Shown: positions 14,027-14,802 of the stretch, piece by piece
How the letters are laid out: each line of letters starts with the position of its first letter
How positions within the stretch are numbered: the stretch's first letter is position 1
Assembly: GCA_007132255.1 (NCBI GenBank)
Contig: SLOZ01000476.1
Coordinates: 1-14,802 of the forward strand
DNA from: Limnochordia bacterium
Lineage (GTDB): Bacteria > Bacillota > Limnochordia > Darwinibacteriales > B1SED10-159
Length of the DNA stretch: 14,802 nt
Direction: 5' to 3'
Position numbers and translations under genes: made by a program
Notes under the pieces: generated by a model
The model's input: the letters and a program-made list of their open reading frames with translations, nothing else
Databases searched by the model: none
What the model was told of the DNA's origin: nothing

Positions 14027-14802
14027 ATTTTGCGTATTCAACAGCGCGAGTTTCGCGGATTACCGTTACTTTAATCTGTCCAGGGTACTCCATCTCTGAC
14101 TCGATCCGCTTCACAATATCCCGTGCGAGTTTCACCGAAGTAATGTCATCAATGGCATCCGGTTTCACCATAATGCGCACTTCGCGACCGGCTTGAATCG
14201 CGAAACACTTGTCAACACCTTCGAAACCGCCAGAAATCTCTTCTAACTTCTTAAGTCGTTTAATGTACGTCTCCAGTGTTTCACGGCGAGCTCCCGGCCT
14301 AGCAGCAGATATCGAATCAGCGGCTGTGACCAGTACGGCCTCTACACTTTCTGCTTCATAGTCTCCATGGTGACAAGCCATGGCATGAATGACATCAGAC
14401 GACTCTTTGTACTTCTTGAGTAGGTCGATACCGATCTCAATATGGGTTCCTTCCACTTCATGGTCGACAGCTTTGCCAATATCGTGCAGCAAACCAGCTC
14501 TGCGAGCCAAGCGTGCATCGACACCGAGTTCGGAAGCCATGATTCCAGCTAAATGCGAAACCTCAATGGCATGTTTGAGAACGTTTTGCCCATAACTCGT
14601 GCGAAAACGCAGCCGACCCAGAAGTTTTACAAGCTCTGGATGCAACCCATGAACATTCGTTTCGAAGGTTGCCTGTTCTCCTTCATCACGAATAACAGCG
14701 TCCACTTCTTTACGTGCCTTTTCTACCATTTCTTCAATACGGGCTGGATGGATTCGTCCGTCACTGATCAGTTTCTCCAGTGCAATCCTGGCGATTTCCC
14801 GC
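14025..14802 (-). CDS. rny: Ribonuclease Y, C-terminal part (5' end outside window)
   Basis: RNase Y is the membrane-anchored endoribonuclease that starts mRNA decay in many Firmicutes. The last 258 residues are visible, about half of the usual 520. The frame is open from the right edge. REIARIALEKLISDGRIHPA at the edge is the segment just after the KH domain. The HD domain follows, with the metal-binding H-D in GLLHDIGKAVDHE, TSYGQNVLKHAIEVSHLAG before it, and HHGDYE and VLVTAADSISAARPGARRE after it. The C-terminus GQIKVTVIRETRAVEYAK is typical. The N-terminal membrane helix, coiled coil and KH domain must lie to the right. Its stop codon lies in a hairpin. It heads the visible rny-unknown-ymdB-spoVS group. 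Confidence 0.97.
   Translation of the reverse strand, partial: REIARIALEKLISDGRIHPARIEEMVEKARKEVDAVIRDEGEQATFETNVHGLHPELVKLLGRLRFRTSYGQNVLKHAIEVSHLAGIMASELGVDARLARRAGLLHDIGKAVDHEVEGTHIEIGIDLLKKYKESSDVIHAMACHHGDYEAESVEAVLVTAADSISAARPGARRETLETYIKRLKKLEEISGGFEGVDKCFAIQAGREVRIMVKPDAIDDITSVKLARDIVKRIESEMEYPGQIKVTVIRETRAVEYAK

Overview
The window is a stretch of core chromosome from an endospore-forming, low-to-medium G+C Firmicute. SpoVS, the rny-ymdB-spoVS gene order, scpA/scpB, strong AGGAGG-type ribosome binding sites and an IspH-ribosomal protein S1 fusion all point that way. The fusion, in particular, suggests Clostridia in the broad sense (Peptococcaceae-like or a related class). No species can be named from the sequence alone. 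All sixteen supported genes lie on the minus strand, so transcription runs from the high coordinates to the low ones.

Read in the direction of transcription, the first block (14802 to 12239) is rny (RNase Y, 5' end outside the window), an unrecognised 175-residue protein, ymdB (metallophosphoesterase) and spoVS, closed by a clear Rho-independent terminator. A hairpin sits on the rny stop codon. A second promoter with a sigma-H-like -35 box and a TATAAT -10 box precedes spoVS. Next come a peptidase family M19 dipeptidase (12210 to 11245) and lysA (11118 to 9817). lysA has its own plausible promoter, and a short GC-rich hairpin lies in its leader.

The long second block (9725 to 334) holds ten genes, most overlapping or close together: an M50 membrane metalloprotease, a small HD-domain protein, scpA, scpB, rluB, an HI0933-type flavoprotein, hisC, cmk, plsC and the ispH-rpsA fusion. 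It ends in a strong terminator at 277-315. It mixes chromosome condensation (ScpAB), rRNA modification (RluB), aromatic or histidine amino acid transamination (HisC), CMP phosphorylation (Cmk), phospholipid synthesis (PlsC) and isoprenoid plus translation functions (IspH-S1). This is a housekeeping operon typical of the group. Several junctions share bases (hisC/cmk 17, rluB/flavoprotein 17, scpA/scpB 11, cmk/plsC 1, M50/HD 1), which implies translational coupling.

Six genes are best read as starting at GTG or TTG (ispH, cmk, rluB, lysA, the unknown gene, ymdB). In several cases the Shine-Dalgarno position, not the longest frame, decides the start. Bases 1-276 hold no convincing gene. I found no mobile element, CRISPR array, tRNA or rRNA, and no clear novel system. 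The most worthwhile points are the fusion protein with its repeat-bearing acidic linker and possible internal start, the unknown gene between rny and ymdB, and several RNA hairpins at gene junctions.
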